From positions 558,001-622,000 of the forward strand of contig NZ_CP077717.1 in assembly GCF_019175345.1 (NCBI RefSeq): 64,000 bases of DNA, given 5' to 3'. This DNA is from Saccharolobus shibatae B12. GTDB lineage: Archaea > Thermoproteota > Thermoprotei_A > Sulfolobales > Sulfolobaceae. Below the pieces are notes generated by a model. It was not told where the DNA came from. It worked only from the letters and a program-made list of their open reading frames with translations, and ran no database searches. Both the position numbers and the translations under genes were made by a program. Shown here in pieces: positions 49,214-59,064 of this stretch (within the stretch, counting starts at the first letter, position 1; each line of letters opens with the position of its first letter).

Positions 49214-50230
49214 CTTTGTGAGTTGCTTCAGAGTTATACAAAAAGTTTGTAGATTACTCGTTAAGTATTACCTATGGGAAAGAGTGCGTACAAGAGAGAA
49301 TGGCACAAGTACGACGAGAACATCATAACTAGCTAATGTTCCCCTTCTACGTATTCGAACATTGATGGGATTTATTAGCAGAGGAGAACAGAAGTGCTGG
49401 GACAAAGTATAAAGCTCCGAAAGAGTTCAACGACTTCTTAGCCTTCCTACACCTCTTCCCGCCTTATAGGGGCATAGAAGGAGTATTAAGGGCCTCAAAA
49501 CAATTGAAGAACATCACGATCAGCCTCGATTACTCAATGGGAGAGAGTGAGGAACATGAACATAACCTTCCCCAAGGCAAGTAATGAACTTGAAGTAATT
49601 GCAGATACAACCGGTATTAGCACAAACACGGGAGGACAATACATCGTAGCAAAGTGGGGTAAAATCAAGGATTCAAAATTTCTCAAGATCGAGATAATAA
49701 TGAACAATAACGAATTCAACATGGTAAACGCTGAGGTTACCAGCAACGAGGTGGAAAGCGCTGTAAAAACAATTAAGGATCTCCAAGATAAGGGTAAGAA
49801 GTTTTATGGAGATAAGACATATGACGCCAACGAAGTGTACAAGACTGGAGTTAAGGTTGTAGCTCCTCCCAAGAAGAACGCTTCTACTAAACGCGGTCAT
49901 CCTGCTAGACGTAAGACTGTACGAGAGTTCAAGAAGTTGGTTATGATCGTTGGAGAGAGGGTTATGGATTAAGTTGCGGGTTGAGTCCTTGTTCTCTTCT
50001 GTAAAGCGTAGTTTCGGGGAATCGGTTAGGACAAGTTTTGCCGGGCAAGTAGTTGAGGCTAAGGCCTTGGACCTACGCATGGATGGACCACTTGGCAAAT
50101 TGTGTAGTCGGTAGTGCTCCAGCTATTAGGGTGTGATCTCGAGAAGAATATTGAAATAAATATTAATTACTGAGAAATTCTCATTGCGTCATATTATGTT
50201 TACGAAATAAATTGAAGAGATCAACAAAGC
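49214..50230 (+). mobile_element. Dead IS element (IS5/IS4-type transposase relic), parent type of the MITE
   Basis: About 1.02 kb with imperfect terminal inverted repeats (CTTTGTGAGTTGCTTCAG at the left; GAAGAGATCAACAAAG at the right, reverse-complementary with mismatches). The transposase starts at ATG 49274 (MGKSAYKREWHKYDENI), but is broken by a TAA at codon 21, a TGA further on, a small deletion near 49531, and a +1 shift near 49969. A DDE-type part remains (EVIADTTGISTNTGGQYIVAKWGK, then FYGDKTYDANE). The internally deleted copy at 18301-18486 shares both ends. It resembles the ISC1058-like group, by recall only. Confidence 0.82.
49274..50110 (+). pseudogene. Transposase, multiply frameshifted
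   Basis: Transposase fragments in three frames within the IS. The longest intact piece is 49547-49972 (141 codons) with the catalytic Asp region VIADTTG and GDKTYDA. Past the last shift the protein continues as KLRVESLFSSVKRSFGESVR to about 50110, the expected C-terminal helix with the catalytic Glu region. It cannot give a functional enzyme without several corrections. Confidence 0.85.
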
Positions 50231-50326
50231 ATTTTTCATGGAAAGGTTTTTATACCGGAAGCTCCCTGCCCTCGAGGCTTTCGGTTGTAAAAATAACTTT
50301 ATTATATTCAGCATAGACTAATTAGC

Positions 50327-51121
50327 ATGAAGTTACATATAATTTTGATCGCAGTTATTGCCGTTATATTAATTGTATCTGGTATTGTTATTCTGGTTCA
50401 TAATGTTTCACAACAGCAGACAAATTTGACAAAAGTGGTATTTCCTGACCAAAACCAAATTTCTTCAATTTTAGGGAATGGGTGGAACATAACTGGTTTA
50501 TTTGAGGAGAATTACAGTAGTGCAGTTAACCAACAATACCCTGGAGGTACAGCTTTATTTCAAGAATACATCCAAAAGGGAAATCAAACGATAACGCTCA
50601 GCGTAATTCAATTGAACTCCTCAACCACAACATTAAAAGGAGTTAAGGTTGGAAAGTATCTGGTTTCCGCAAACATAACCGGTAATTCAAGCAAGTTTGA
50701 CCTGAGTAGTATAGAGAACCTAGAAATAGAAACATTGAAGAGTGGAAATGGTCTTAAACCAGAGCTCAACCAGCTATTATTCCCAGCTAATAGTAGCGTT
50801 TCACTGTTGGAGTTTGGCAACGCTATAACCAAAAACTATACCCTTTATTTCGAAACCATAATGTATAACAACTCATATATCTCAATAGATCTAGCGAACT
50901 CGTCAAACATATCATCGCTATTTACCTATTTATTGAGAAGTACTGGACAGAACGTCACAGTATCAACCATTAATGGTATGAAGTACTTTAATTTGAGCTT
51001 CGTTAGTCAGTATGGTAGTGTTTACTACTTTGTAGGAATTAAGGACAATTATTTAATATTCATGCAATCCCAAATGCCACAAGCTTTTCAATTCTTTGTG
51101 GGAATATCCAATAAAGTTTAG
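50327..51121 (+). CDS. Membrane-anchored, heavily N-glycosylatable surface protein
   Basis: 264 residues. An N-terminal hydrophobic helix (residues 4-24) and then an outside domain with about fifteen N-x-S/T sequons, e.g. NLT, NIT, NYS, NQT, NVT, typical for Sulfolobus cell-envelope proteins. No enzymatic motif. Leaderless start: CTTTATTATA lies ~26 nt before the ATG. Between an IS and a permease relic, so part of the variable segment. Function unknown. Confidence 0.75.
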   Translation: MKLHIILIAVIAVILIVSGIVILVHNVSQQQTNLTKVVFPDQNQISSILGNGWNITGLFEENYSSAVNQQYPGGTALFQEYIQKGNQTITLSVIQLNSSTTTLKGVKVGKYLVSANITGNSSKFDLSSIENLEIETLKSGNGLKPELNQLLFPANSSVSLLEFGNAITKNYTLYFETIMYNNSYISIDLANSSNISSLFTYLLRSTGQNVTVSTINGMKYFNLSFVSQYGSVYYFVGIKDNYLIFMQSQMPQAFQFFVGISNKV

Positions 51122-51184
51122 ATTTTAAGTTTCACTTAGTTTCTTATTTGAAAACATTTTATAAATTACGTCATTTATCATCCA

Positions 51185-51510
51185 TATATAAACAATGTTA
51201 CCACTAATCAATACTAGGGGTAAATCGATGCTGTTGAAATGAAATTTTTGGCTCTTACTAATCCGGCGAAAATAGAGGTATATATTTCACTTGTGTTCTT
51301 GAACATACCTACTTGTAGTGGATAATGTGGTTGTATCTAATAGCACTCCTAAAGTTACAATTAGAACTGCCGAAGGAATTGAGACATAAGTAGCACCTTC
51401 AGTTAGTGCCACTAGACTAGCCATTGCAGGGGACCACTAATACCTTGAGTAATAACTTATCTAAACGAGACGGTACCCTTAGCTAATTCCTTATTTTCCT
51501 TCAGAACCAT
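51185..51510 (-). pseudogene. N-terminal remnant of an APC-type amino-acid permease
   Basis: On the reverse strand from ATG 51510: MVLKENKELAKGTVSFR-stop-VITQGISG, then after a frame shift PAMASLVALTEGATYVSIPS, SEIYTSIFAGLVRAKNFIS and further stops. The GTVxxREVxxQGISG opening is the first helix of Sulfolobus APC permeases. Only about 110 codons remain of ~500, with at least three lesions. The surrounding 51122-51591 holds nothing else. Confidence 0.65.
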
Positions 51511-51591
51511 ATCATAAAACGGTTATGTTAAATACCTTTCTTCAAAATGTAGAAATATGAGATTTAAATTTTTTTAAATATTTAAACTTAA

Positions 51592-52548
51592 TCAGAACAC
51601 ATCCACATTCATGTCGAAGATATTTTTTGGCAAGTACGCTGTAACTATCCAGTTGGGAACATCGACTACCTCACTGACCCTAAGATTTACTGCAACACTA
51701 GCCAATATATAAGCCTCTACTGGGGTCATGTGTTTGGACAACATAGAGATTATTCCCTTAATAGCCTTTTTTGCCGCATTCCACAAGTTAGGATCTATAC
51801 CGGGATAAGCTATATATTCGTCATATTCCATTTCCTTTACTTTCTTGGCTACGAAGAGTGGTTGAGTTAGACCAACATTTTTAATTAACCTAACCTTCAT
51901 TGTAACCTCCATGAGGGCCTCTATTGCAGTTCCACATACCTCACCATCTCCTTGAGCCAAGTGAGTATCACCTATGGAAAGTAGCGCTCCACTTACAAAC
52001 ACTGGGAGATATAACTTAGTGCCTATGGTTAAGTGCTTTATGTCCATGTTTCCTCCGTTTTCTCTGGGAGGTATTGTACTCAGCTTTCCCCTATATGGTA
52101 ATGCAGTTCCTATTACACCAGGGAAAGGATATATGGGGACTTTAACGTTTAAATCACCAAACTTGGCGTAAGCGTATCTCTCATCAACTTTCCAAATCTT
52201 GAGGGCAGGGCCTTGGAGATCTATAGGTGCAGTATATTGTTCATCAGCAAGAAATCCAAATCCAGGGAGTACTCCAGTCCATCCCCATCCCTTATGCCTA
52301 AAATCCAGAAACTCTATTTCTAAAGCATCTCCAGGTTCTGCACCCTTTACCTCTATGGGACCGGTTAATGGGTGAATCTTAGAGAAGTCTAGTTTTAGTA
52401 GATCCTTTTCTGTAGATGAGGGCGTGACTTGGCCATCAGAGGCCTCTTTAGTCTCTACTGTTATAATATCCCCATCAGTTATCGTCATAATTGGGGGTAA
52501 GGAATTATCCCATTTGTTGTGGGTTATTGCATGAATAGTATATTGCAT
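51592..52548 (-). CDS. Acetamidase/formamidase family amidase
   Basis: 318 residues of the FmdA/AmdA family: VSGALLSIGDTHLAQGDGEV is the diagnostic central motif, GRLSTIPPRENGGNMD-like sequence (here KLSTIPPRENGGNMD) precedes it, and IHPLTGPIEVKGAEPGD lies near the N-terminus. It hydrolyses short amides to acid and ammonia. Its product acid could be used by the acyl-CoA synthetase encoded next to it on the same strand (39 nt apart), suggesting one operon for amide use. Confidence 0.92.
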   Translation of the reverse strand: MQYTIHAITHNKWDNSLPPIMTITDGDIITVETKEASDGQVTPSSTEKDLLKLDFSKIHPLTGPIEVKGAEPGDALEIEFLDFRHKGWGWTGVLPGFGFLADEQYTAPIDLQGPALKIWKVDERYAYAKFGDLNVKVPIYPFPGVIGTALPYRGKLSTIPPRENGGNMDIKHLTIGTKLYLPVFVSGALLSIGDTHLAQGDGEVCGTAIEALMEVTMKVRLIKNVGLTQPLFVAKKVKEMEYDEYIAYPGIDPNLWNAAKKAIKGIISMLSKHMTPVEAYILASVAVNLRVSEVVDVPNWIVTAYLPKNIFDMNVDVF

Positions 52549-52587
52549 AATATTAACTCTCCTTCTTTACTTATAAGTGTAGAGTGT

Positions 52588-54108
52588 TCACTTGTTGCTT
52601 TCTAGCATTGATCTCAGCTGATCCCTTACCAATTTCTTGTCGAGTTTGCCAGTACTAGTTTTTGGTATTGAATCGACGAATATTATCTTGTCTGGAAGCC
52701 ACCATTTTGGAAATTTATTTAACGACTTCAAGTACTCTATTATTTCATGTTCACCAATCTCTCTCCCTGGCTTCTTTACAACAAGGGCAATTGGCCTTTC
52801 GCCCCACTTTTCATCCTTAACTCCAACAACTACTGCCTCTAATACCTTCTCATATGACATGATAGCGTTTTCCAGATCAACGCTACTTATCCACTCTCCA
52901 CCACTTTTAATTAAGTCCTTTAGCCTGTCTACAACTTTCACGCTTCCATCTGGATTTATCCTTGCCACATCTCCAGTCCTAAACCACCTAATTTGTGTAT
53001 CGGGTTTATCGTTAAGATACATTTTAGTTACAAACGCCCCTCTTGCCACTAACTCACCGGTCGATTTTCCATCCCAAGGTAACTCATTTCCTTCTGGGTC
53101 CATTAATGTAATTTCAAACGCTGGAATTGGATAGCCTTGTTCTGACATCCTCTCTATATTATCGCTCTTGTTCACCGTAGCTATAGCCTCAGTTTCAGTC
53201 ATTCCCCAAGCGTGATAAGTCTTGACTCCAAGTTCCTTCAGTTTCTTGATCAATCCTAGTGGTGGCTCAGCACCACCAGTAACTACGACCTTTAGTGGTA
53301 GATCCAGATTCTCCCTTTCCACGTAATTTACGACATCAATCCATATAGTCGGAGCTCCAACTCCCACCGTGACCTTGAATTCCTTTATCAATTTTACTAT
53401 ATCCTCAGCCTTAGGCCTAGGACCAGGTAAAACTAATTTTGCCCCGGTCATAAGTGACGCAAATGGTAAGTCCCATGCTGATATGTGAAACATGGGAACT
53501 ATTGGCATTACTGTGTCAGAAGATGAAATACCTAGTACGTCGGCTGTTAATAGTGAGAGAGAGTGAATGAATATACTCCTATGACTGTATACAACTCCCT
53601 TTGGCTTCCCGGTTGTACCCGAAGTAAAACAAGCTATTGCACCCTCCTTTTCATCTACGTCACTGAAGTCCTTGGTCGGTTCTTGTGAATTTACGTTTTC
53701 ATCATATGTTTCATCAAAGATGAAAGTAGGTAAGGTGGAATTCCTATAAGCTATGTCCTTGTCCATAAATACCGCTCTGTCACCTATTGCCTTAATTACA
53801 TAATCCATTTCAGATTCGTGAAACCTCACATTAACTGTATGCAAGACTCCGCCTAGTAAAGGAACTGCGAAGTACAACTCTAAATGTCTATGAGTATTCC
53901 ACGCAATTGAGGCAACTGTTTCCCCTGCTATACCATTGGCCTTCAAGAGAGATGCCAATTTCCTAACCCTTAATGCGAAATCAGAATATTTGTAACGGAC
54001 TATTCCCTCATGGGTTCTAGATATGATTTCTCTATCTTTATACAATTTTTCTATTCTCCAGAAAATGGATTTAATATTGAGATTGTAGTCCATTATTGTT
54101 GAATCCAT
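52588..54108 (-). CDS. Acyl-CoA synthetase (AMP-forming), medium-chain type
   Basis: 506 residues. A3 loop CFTSGTTGKPKGVVYSH, the A5 segment YHAWGMTETEAI, the A7-A8 TGDVARI...DRLKDLIKSGGEW and the catalytic lysine in PKTSTGKLDKK are all present. Starts at ATG 54108, upstream of the amidase gene. It probably activates a carboxylic acid for degradation. The C-terminal part is like the partial synthetase at 1-489. Confidence 0.93.
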   Translation of the reverse strand: MDSTIMDYNLNIKSIFWRIEKLYKDREIISRTHEGIVRYKYSDFALRVRKLASLLKANGIAGETVASIAWNTHRHLELYFAVPLLGGVLHTVNVRFHESEMDYVIKAIGDRAVFMDKDIAYRNSTLPTFIFDETYDENVNSQEPTKDFSDVDEKEGAIACFTSGTTGKPKGVVYSHRSIFIHSLSLLTADVLGISSSDTVMPIVPMFHISAWDLPFASLMTGAKLVLPGPRPKAEDIVKLIKEFKVTVGVGAPTIWIDVVNYVERENLDLPLKVVVTGGAEPPLGLIKKLKELGVKTYHAWGMTETEAIATVNKSDNIERMSEQGYPIPAFEITLMDPEGNELPWDGKSTGELVARGAFVTKMYLNDKPDTQIRWFRTGDVARINPDGSVKVVDRLKDLIKSGGEWISSVDLENAIMSYEKVLEAVVVGVKDEKWGERPIALVVKKPGREIGEHEIIEYLKSLNKFPKWWLPDKIIFVDSIPKTSTGKLDKKLVRDQLRSMLESNK

Positions 54109-54351
54109 AAGTATTTATCACATTTTATTCTAATAAGTTTTTTAATTTATTGAGTTCACGTTACTACTAGGGATAAATGGCGGACCTCACTCAGATTCCA
54201 GTTAGGATTACCATCATTAGCCTAGTTCATCTAATTAGTTTTGCTATAAATTGTGAGAACTTAGACGGTAACTGAGACATTTAAATCTGCCATAGAAGAT
54301 TTTGATTTATCTCTTAAAGTCATTTAGTCTACTTATTCCAGTTTTCATTAT

Positions 54352-54780
54352 ATGATAACCAACTTCAAATGCCCAATATGTCATAGAAGAAATACCGCCT
54401 TAGTGATTAGTACCCAACCTATTCTATATCTTTACCCAGAAGAGCACTTGTCTTTTCATATATGCCAAAAAATGGGATTAGATATATGTGACAAATTCAT
54501 TGAAATTGCAAGTAGATATGGAACATACTCTAACGAGGCAATAAATAAACTTAGTGAAATTGTTAGCACAGTAAAAGGGCTAATAGCATCAAAGGATGTG
54601 ACATTAGGTAATTTAATAAATGAGGGAGAGGAGATCATGAGAAGAGCCGAAAATTTATGTAGAGATAGGAAAAAGGATGACTACTATAAATGTCTGAGAG
54701 AAAAAGGAATTGAGGAGGGTAGACAAAAAATTATAGAAGCTATGATAAGTTTCTACTCCCAAATTGGCTTATACTCATGA
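54352..54780 (+). CDS. 142-aa protein with N-terminal CxxC, unknown
   Basis: The N-terminus FKCPICHRRN (C7, C10) resembles half a zinc ribbon; further cysteines occur in FHICQKMGLDIC and LCRDRKKDDYYKC. The rest is helical and charged (EEIMRRAENL). ATG start after AT-rich DNA (54109-54351, no gene seen). Its 3' end overlaps the convergent HMA gene by 28 nt. No family recognised. Confidence 0.65.
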   Translation: MITNFKCPICHRRNTALVISTQPILYLYPEEHLSFHICQKMGLDICDKFIEIASRYGTYSNEAINKLSEIVSTVKGLIASKDVTLGNLINEGEEIMRRAENLCRDRKKDDYYKCLREKGIEEGRQKIIEAMISFYSQIGLYS

Positions 54781-55031
54781 TAAGGAGTCTCATCTGAAGC
54801 CTCTGAGAGGACTTCCTCAATGTCTTTTTTACTTACCTCTCCCCTATATTTTAGTATTACAAAGGCCTTAAGTTCCTTGAAGTCCGGTTTAACTTCTACA
54901 CTCTCTATACCGCTTATGGTCTTTAACGCCCTATTAATTCTATTAACGCAATTATTACAATATACACCGCTAACCCAAAACCTTAACTCCCCCATACTAA
55001 GATTTTTCAATATTTTGTCTATTTCTGCCAT
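54753..55031 (-). CDS. Heavy-metal-associated (HMA) domain protein
   Basis: 92 residues. A ferredoxin-like HMA domain with the metal motif GVYCNNCVNRI (C24 and C27) and ISGIESVEVKPDFKELKAFV after it. Typical copper-chaperone-like fold, though GMTC is replaced by VYCNNC. Stand-alone, 117 nt from the odsN-like gene; it could supply metal to the neighbouring respiratory complex, but this is a guess. Confidence 0.85.
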   Translation of the reverse strand: MAEIDKILKNLSMGELRFWVSGVYCNNCVNRINRALKTISGIESVEVKPDFKELKAFVILKYRGEVSKKDIEEVLSEASDETPYHEYKPIWE

Positions 55032-55148
55032 ATGTTAATATGGGTTATTTATATTAATAAACTTTATATTAGTATTCTCTATGCTTGAACACTTATATTA
55101 AATAAAGCTTCTTTTAACATAGAATGCAAGAATAAAAAATCTCATCTC

Positions 55149-55442
55149 TCATCCGTTGATTTCTTGTAGTATTCTATGTGTTGGCCTATTCTCAATAATA
55201 CTCTTACCGTAATTTACAGTACTCCTATATGCATCAGTGGAAATGAATTTCTTAAACGAGTCCAAATCTCTCCAAACGCTATAAATCAAATACTCTGATG
55301 GCTCATCAACACTCTTGTAAAGCTTAGCGTCAATGAAACCATCAGCGTTAGCCCTCAAATAACTCAAAATCTCTCTAAACTTATCCTCAAAATCCTTCTC
55401 GAAACCTCTCTTAACCTTATAATAAAAACCAACATTAATCAT
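55149..55442 (-). CDS. Antibiotic-biosynthesis-monooxygenase fold protein (OdsN-like)
   Basis: 97 residues from ATG 55442 (an upstream frame start at 55496 lies within soxN). Sequence INVGFYYKVKRGFEKDFEDKFREI, then DGFIDAKLYKSVDEPSEYLIYSVW and SFKKFI match the dimeric ABM/haem-degrading fold. It starts 10 nt after soxN, so it is the last gene of the cbs/sox operon. In S. acidocaldarius a gene called odsN is linked to soxN; I assume this is its counterpart, without certainty. Confidence 0.75.
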   Translation of the reverse strand: MINVGFYYKVKRGFEKDFEDKFREILSYLRANADGFIDAKLYKSVDEPSEYLIYSVWRDLDSFKKFISTDAYRSTVNYGKSIIENRPTHRILQEING

Positions 55443-55452
55443 AACTAACACC

Positions 55453-57063
55453 TTATTTTCTATATACCACGTAATGATATAGGGAGATGCCCTCACCTAG
55501 CATTAGAAAGATTAGCCCTAAATCTACGCCAAATAGATTAGAGAAATATCCAGTAGCTGGTATCGTCCATATTTGCGCTGCCAATACTACTGCGTAAATA
55601 AACAATACAGCTACTAAGCCTTCCGCCAATTTCTTCTTCCACTCTGGTACTCTTTCTTCACTAATTGCCATATTCTCGCTTTTTTGTTCCGCCTTTAATG
55701 CTATGGGTGCGATCTTTTTAGTAGTTAGTACAAATATTCCTGCAAGGGGAATAAATATTCCGACCGTTAAAATTGTGGGATTAGCCAGTAGCTCGATTCC
55801 AGCTATTACAAACAGAGATGAAGCTAAGACAAATGCCAACACAGTTATAGGACTTATTGTTCCTTTTATATTTCCTTTATTATCTGTTCTTGGTTTGATC
55901 GCAGTAAGCCCTAAAGCTACTATTATGGCTGGTGGTAAATATACTAAAACTTGTTGACCAACTGGAATCTCTACGCCAGGTGTTAGGTCACCCCATATGG
56001 TTGTTTGTATTAAGTAAGTTGCCATTAGAATGCCTATCCCTACGAACACTTTCCGCTTTAATGGGTGTAAGTATTCTGTCCTATCTAGGAAAGGCACTAG
56101 GATAAGATATATTAGTGGAATAATTACACCAATAAATAAGAATATTAATACGTCGCTTGTGAAGTCCGCTATCTTATATAAGAACAGGAAGAACCATGGT
56201 GGATAAGTTGTTATATGTGCTGCAGCTGGACTGTTTGGTGGGGGAGCTGGTTTCGGATTTAAGAATGGATTCAATTGTTGCGGTAATCCATTAAGGTAGG
56301 CTAAGGCATTTGGTATTATAAGAATGAATCCCCAACTCAAGAATACTAAGGACATCATGTAAACAAAATTCCTAGGCCACCATGGATTGAATTTCTGCCA
56401 CTCCTCTTTCGTATAAACAGCTGGTACTTTATCCTTAACTTTTCTGGAGGGCATCATGCCATAATGCTCTGCCATGAAGAAGTGGAAGACGAATAGTAGG
56501 CCTATTAGTGCGGTAAATATTATGTGCCATGCTAATACCCTACCGTAATCTCCAGCATCGTAATTCCCAAATAGTAACGGAATGAAGATGGAAAGGCCCG
56601 GTATACTACTAATTATACCCTCTCCTACGTCCACAGCACTAGTTGCCAATGCATCACCTATTAAACTATATCCTAAGAACGCAGTGCCCAGAGTAAGTAC
56701 TAACATTATTACACCAATTATCCATAATAATTCTCTAGGCTTCTTATACGCTCCGGCAAAATAATTCCTAAACATGTGAACATAGGCTAGGATTATCATG
56801 GCGTATGCCCCATATAAATGACTGTAAAGCACTACTGAACCGTATGGTACACTATTTATAACGAACTCCGTTGAATTATATCCAGCCTGGGCATTATAAT
56901 ATAACAAAAGGATAAGCCCGGTTATTACGGTATAAATGAAAGCAGACGCTACTAATGCTCCTAGCCAATAGTCTACCTTGTACATATAATCTGGTGTTTT
57001 GAAGAAGGGTAAATCATCTAATCCTAGTCTCTCCTTAAACCAGTCTGATAATTTAGAGCTCAT
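55453..57063 (-). CDS. soxN: Cytochrome b of the bc1-analogous complex, SoxN
   Basis: 536 residues with about twelve helices. Haem-ligand pairs: H82 and H96 in HLYGAYAMIILAYVH, H180 and H194 in HIIFTALIGLLFVFH, each 14 apart as in cytochrome b. The Qo-site PEWY motif reads PPWF (288-291). It oxidises caldariellaquinol with the Rieske protein SoxL2 and the CbsA/CbsB haem protein. A 14-bp repeat stands 37 nt before its start. Confidence 0.93.
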   Translation of the reverse strand: MSSKLSDWFKERLGLDDLPFFKTPDYMYKVDYWLGALVASAFIYTVITGLILLLYYNAQAGYNSTEFVINSVPYGSVVLYSHLYGAYAMIILAYVHMFRNYFAGAYKKPRELLWIIGVIMLVLTLGTAFLGYSLIGDALATSAVDVGEGIISSIPGLSIFIPLLFGNYDAGDYGRVLAWHIIFTALIGLLFVFHFFMAEHYGMMPSRKVKDKVPAVYTKEEWQKFNPWWPRNFVYMMSLVFLSWGFILIIPNALAYLNGLPQQLNPFLNPKPAPPPNSPAAAHITTYPPWFFLFLYKIADFTSDVLIFLFIGVIIPLIYLILVPFLDRTEYLHPLKRKVFVGIGILMATYLIQTTIWGDLTPGVEIPVGQQVLVYLPPAIIVALGLTAIKPRTDNKGNIKGTISPITVLAFVLASSLFVIAGIELLANPTILTVGIFIPLAGIFVLTTKKIAPIALKAEQKSENMAISEERVPEWKKKLAEGLVAVLFIYAVVLAAQIWTIPATGYFSNLFGVDLGLIFLMLGEGISLYHYVVYRK

Positions 57064-57100
57064 AAGAATAAATTAAGGGAAAAAGGTAAAAAGTATTAAA

Positions 57101-57114
57101 CGTTGGACTTATGA
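57101..57114 (-). repeat. 14-bp repeat, copy 3, before soxN
   Basis: TCATAAGTCCAACG on the reverse strand (CGTTGGACTTATGA forward). It covers the soxL2 stop codon and lies 37 nt upstream of soxN, directly before a TTTAATAC-type TATA candidate. Identical to the copies at 58132 and 60519. Confidence 0.75.
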
Positions 57115-58083
57115 CGAGAAAGGATTCTCAGTTTCTTGCACTGTTGTCTTATCACCAACTGGACTACCAAAACTTGAGCTTAAATCTTCATTAGGATTAT
57201 TTGTAGGTACCCCATTACTTCCGTTCGGATATGCTGCTACACCAACTGCACCTATGGCATATAAGTAATCAGTTGACGAATCCCATTCTAATACCACTGC
57301 TGGTAATGGTCTAACCGTTGGTCCCGTTAATACTGAACCACCATGATATGGATCATAAGTAGAACCGTGACAATCACAATGTATTAATGCCGGGACCTTA
57401 GCTTGTTTAGCTGCTAATAATGCTGCCGCCGTGAGCTGGTCTGGTTCAGATGCAGTTAACTGCGATGGACCTACGTATTGTGGAGGGTAAAAGTGAATAT
57501 AAGGCGGAGTACATCCTAAATGTTGGCAAATGGCAGAATATGCTACTATTGACTTATTAGGTCCAACACCTCCAGGAAAAGTATAGGTTTTACCAGTTTG
57601 AGGAACTTCTACAATTGTAGAAGGGATCTCTACTGGTTTCCCTGAGGAATCACCTAGATTTATTAAAAAGTTTGGTTCACCTGTCATTGGATATTCAAAT
57701 ATAACTATAAATGGACTATTAACTGGAATTTGCGATGCTTTAATTGGATTTCCAGAAGAGTCTACCAATAACGACTTAGGGAAACCACTAGTAACTGTAA
57801 CTGTTGGTGGAACCAATACTTTAAGTCCCGGTATAACACCAACTACCGCAGCAGCCGCTATCCCAAAGATTAATGATTTGAGAAATTTTCGTCTCTTTTC
57901 GTCTACACTTCCAACGTTCTTATTTGTATAGTTGAACAAATAGTCTTCACCCCTATTTATAAATTCTTTTGTATCAAATTTTGTCTTAGGATCTCTCATT
58001 TTTCTAGTTAATTTTCTAATAAATGTTAGATTAGAGTAGTCTAAGATAGGCTTATCTTCTTTATCTGACTTAAATCTAATCAT
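57109..58083 (-). CDS. soxL2: Rieske iron-sulfur protein SoxL2
   Basis: 324 residues. The membrane anchor helix (about 67-90) is preceded by EKRRKFLK, a twin-arginine motif, consistent with Tat export of the folded 2Fe-2S protein. Cluster ligands: C186-x-H188 and C236-x2-H239; C191 and C238 would form the disulfide. The insert between the two ligand loops is long (about 45 residues) compared with mitochondrial Rieske proteins. It works with SoxN. A 14-bp repeat lies 48 nt before its start, another copy at its stop. Confidence 0.93.
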   Translation of the reverse strand: MIRFKSDKEDKPILDYSNLTFIRKLTRKMRDPKTKFDTKEFINRGEDYLFNYTNKNVGSVDEKRRKFLKSLIFGIAAAAVVGVIPGLKVLVPPTVTVTSGFPKSLLVDSSGNPIKASQIPVNSPFIVIFEYPMTGEPNFLINLGDSSGKPVEIPSTIVEVPQTGKTYTFPGGVGPNKSIVAYSAICQHLGCTPPYIHFYPPQYVGPSQLTASEPDQLTAAALLAAKQAKVPALIHCDCHGSTYDPYHGGSVLTGPTVRPLPAVVLEWDSSTDYLYAIGAVGVAAYPNGSNGVPTNNPNEDLSSSFGSPVGDKTTVQETENPFSS

Positions 58084-58119
58084 TTTGAATCACAAAAAAT
58101 AAATAGTAAAATATAGCTT

Positions 58120-59064
58120 TTATCCATTTCTCGTTGGACTTATGATGTCAATTAAACGCTTTTTACTTTCAATTTCACCAGAAGTAATTACTAAGAAACC
58201 AATTATTGGAGTTAGCATATATATTAATAAAGAGAACCCATCAATTCCAAGAAAAACAGTAGTTATTATCAAAAAATATCCAACACTTGCACCGACATTA
58301 CCCTTTATTAAGGATGTAACAATACCCATTATGCTTAAACCTAACGCGATCACTAAGAGAGTAATATGATAAGGATTATACAAGGTTATTCCCAAGGTCG
58401 ACGGTAATATCATATTCATTAAAATTTCCAGGTACCTATTTTGGCTTATCGTATTTTCAAAAAATAAAAATGGAATAATTGAAAGGAGGCCAACTGAAAC
58501 AGCTATGTAATTTCTAGAGGATTTAATTTTGCCCCATAATATTACATATGTCAAATACCCCGCAATAGAAATTAAATAAACTGTGAGGTAGCTTATGAAT
58601 AGTGCGTTATGAAATATATTAAGAAGTATTGATGCAAATATTCCAAGATTTACTAAGATTAAAGTAGGAATTAAGAGAATTGATAACAACGAGGATTTAA
58701 TTAAGCCTTCAATAGTGCTTGCTAATCCTAATATAAGAATTGCCATTTCAAGAGAATATACCAAGAAAGAGTTCTCGTAGTTAGGTATTAATGTAATAAA
58801 GGGTGAGACTAGCAATATAACTGTAATGGGTATTAATGACTTATAGGTAAAGGATAAGATTATACTGACTATCAACAGAAATACGAAGTAGAAGTAGAAC
58901 GAGATATTCCCTAAAACGAGAAGTAAATTTGCATTAGGGATATTAAGAGGTAAAATAGAGGGAAACATAAAGGCTTGTTTGAATGAAAACTGTAAGAGGC
59001 TGAAAATGCCAAGTAAAATTAAAAAAAGGTTTAAATTACCTTTTAATTCATCTACTATTTTCAT
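58120..59064 (-). CDS. cbsB: CbsB, membrane subunit linked to cytochrome b558/566
   Basis: 314 residues with about ten transmembrane helices and short loops, no cofactor motif visible. It overlaps cbsA by 4 nt. Known in S. acidocaldarius/S. solfataricus as the hydrophobic partner of CbsA. The last codons (ISPTRNG) contain a copy of the 14-bp repeat. Confidence 0.88.
   Translation of the reverse strand: MKIVDELKGNLNLFLILLGIFSLLQFSFKQAFMFPSILPLNIPNANLLLVLGNISFYFYFVFLLIVSIILSFTYKSLIPITVILLVSPFITLIPNYENSFLVYSLEMAILILGLASTIEGLIKSSLLSILLIPTLILVNLGIFASILLNIFHNALFISYLTVYLISIAGYLTYVILWGKIKSSRNYIAVSVGLLSIIPFLFFENTISQNRYLEILMNMILPSTLGITLYNPYHITLLVIALGLSIMGIVTSLIKGNVGASVGYFLIITTVFLGIDGFSLLIYMLTPIIGFLVITSGEIESKKRLIDIISPTRNG
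58132..58145 (-). repeat. 14-bp repeat, copy 2, before soxL2
   Basis: TCATAAGTCCAACG on the reverse strand, inside the last codons of cbsB and 48 nt before soxL2; GGATAAAAGCTATATTTT with TATA-like character follows. Identical to the other two copies. Confidence 0.75.

Noticed and set aside
54820-55038. Forward frame opposite the HMA gene
   Set aside because: The reverse strand carries a clear CxxC metal-binding domain; this is its shadow.
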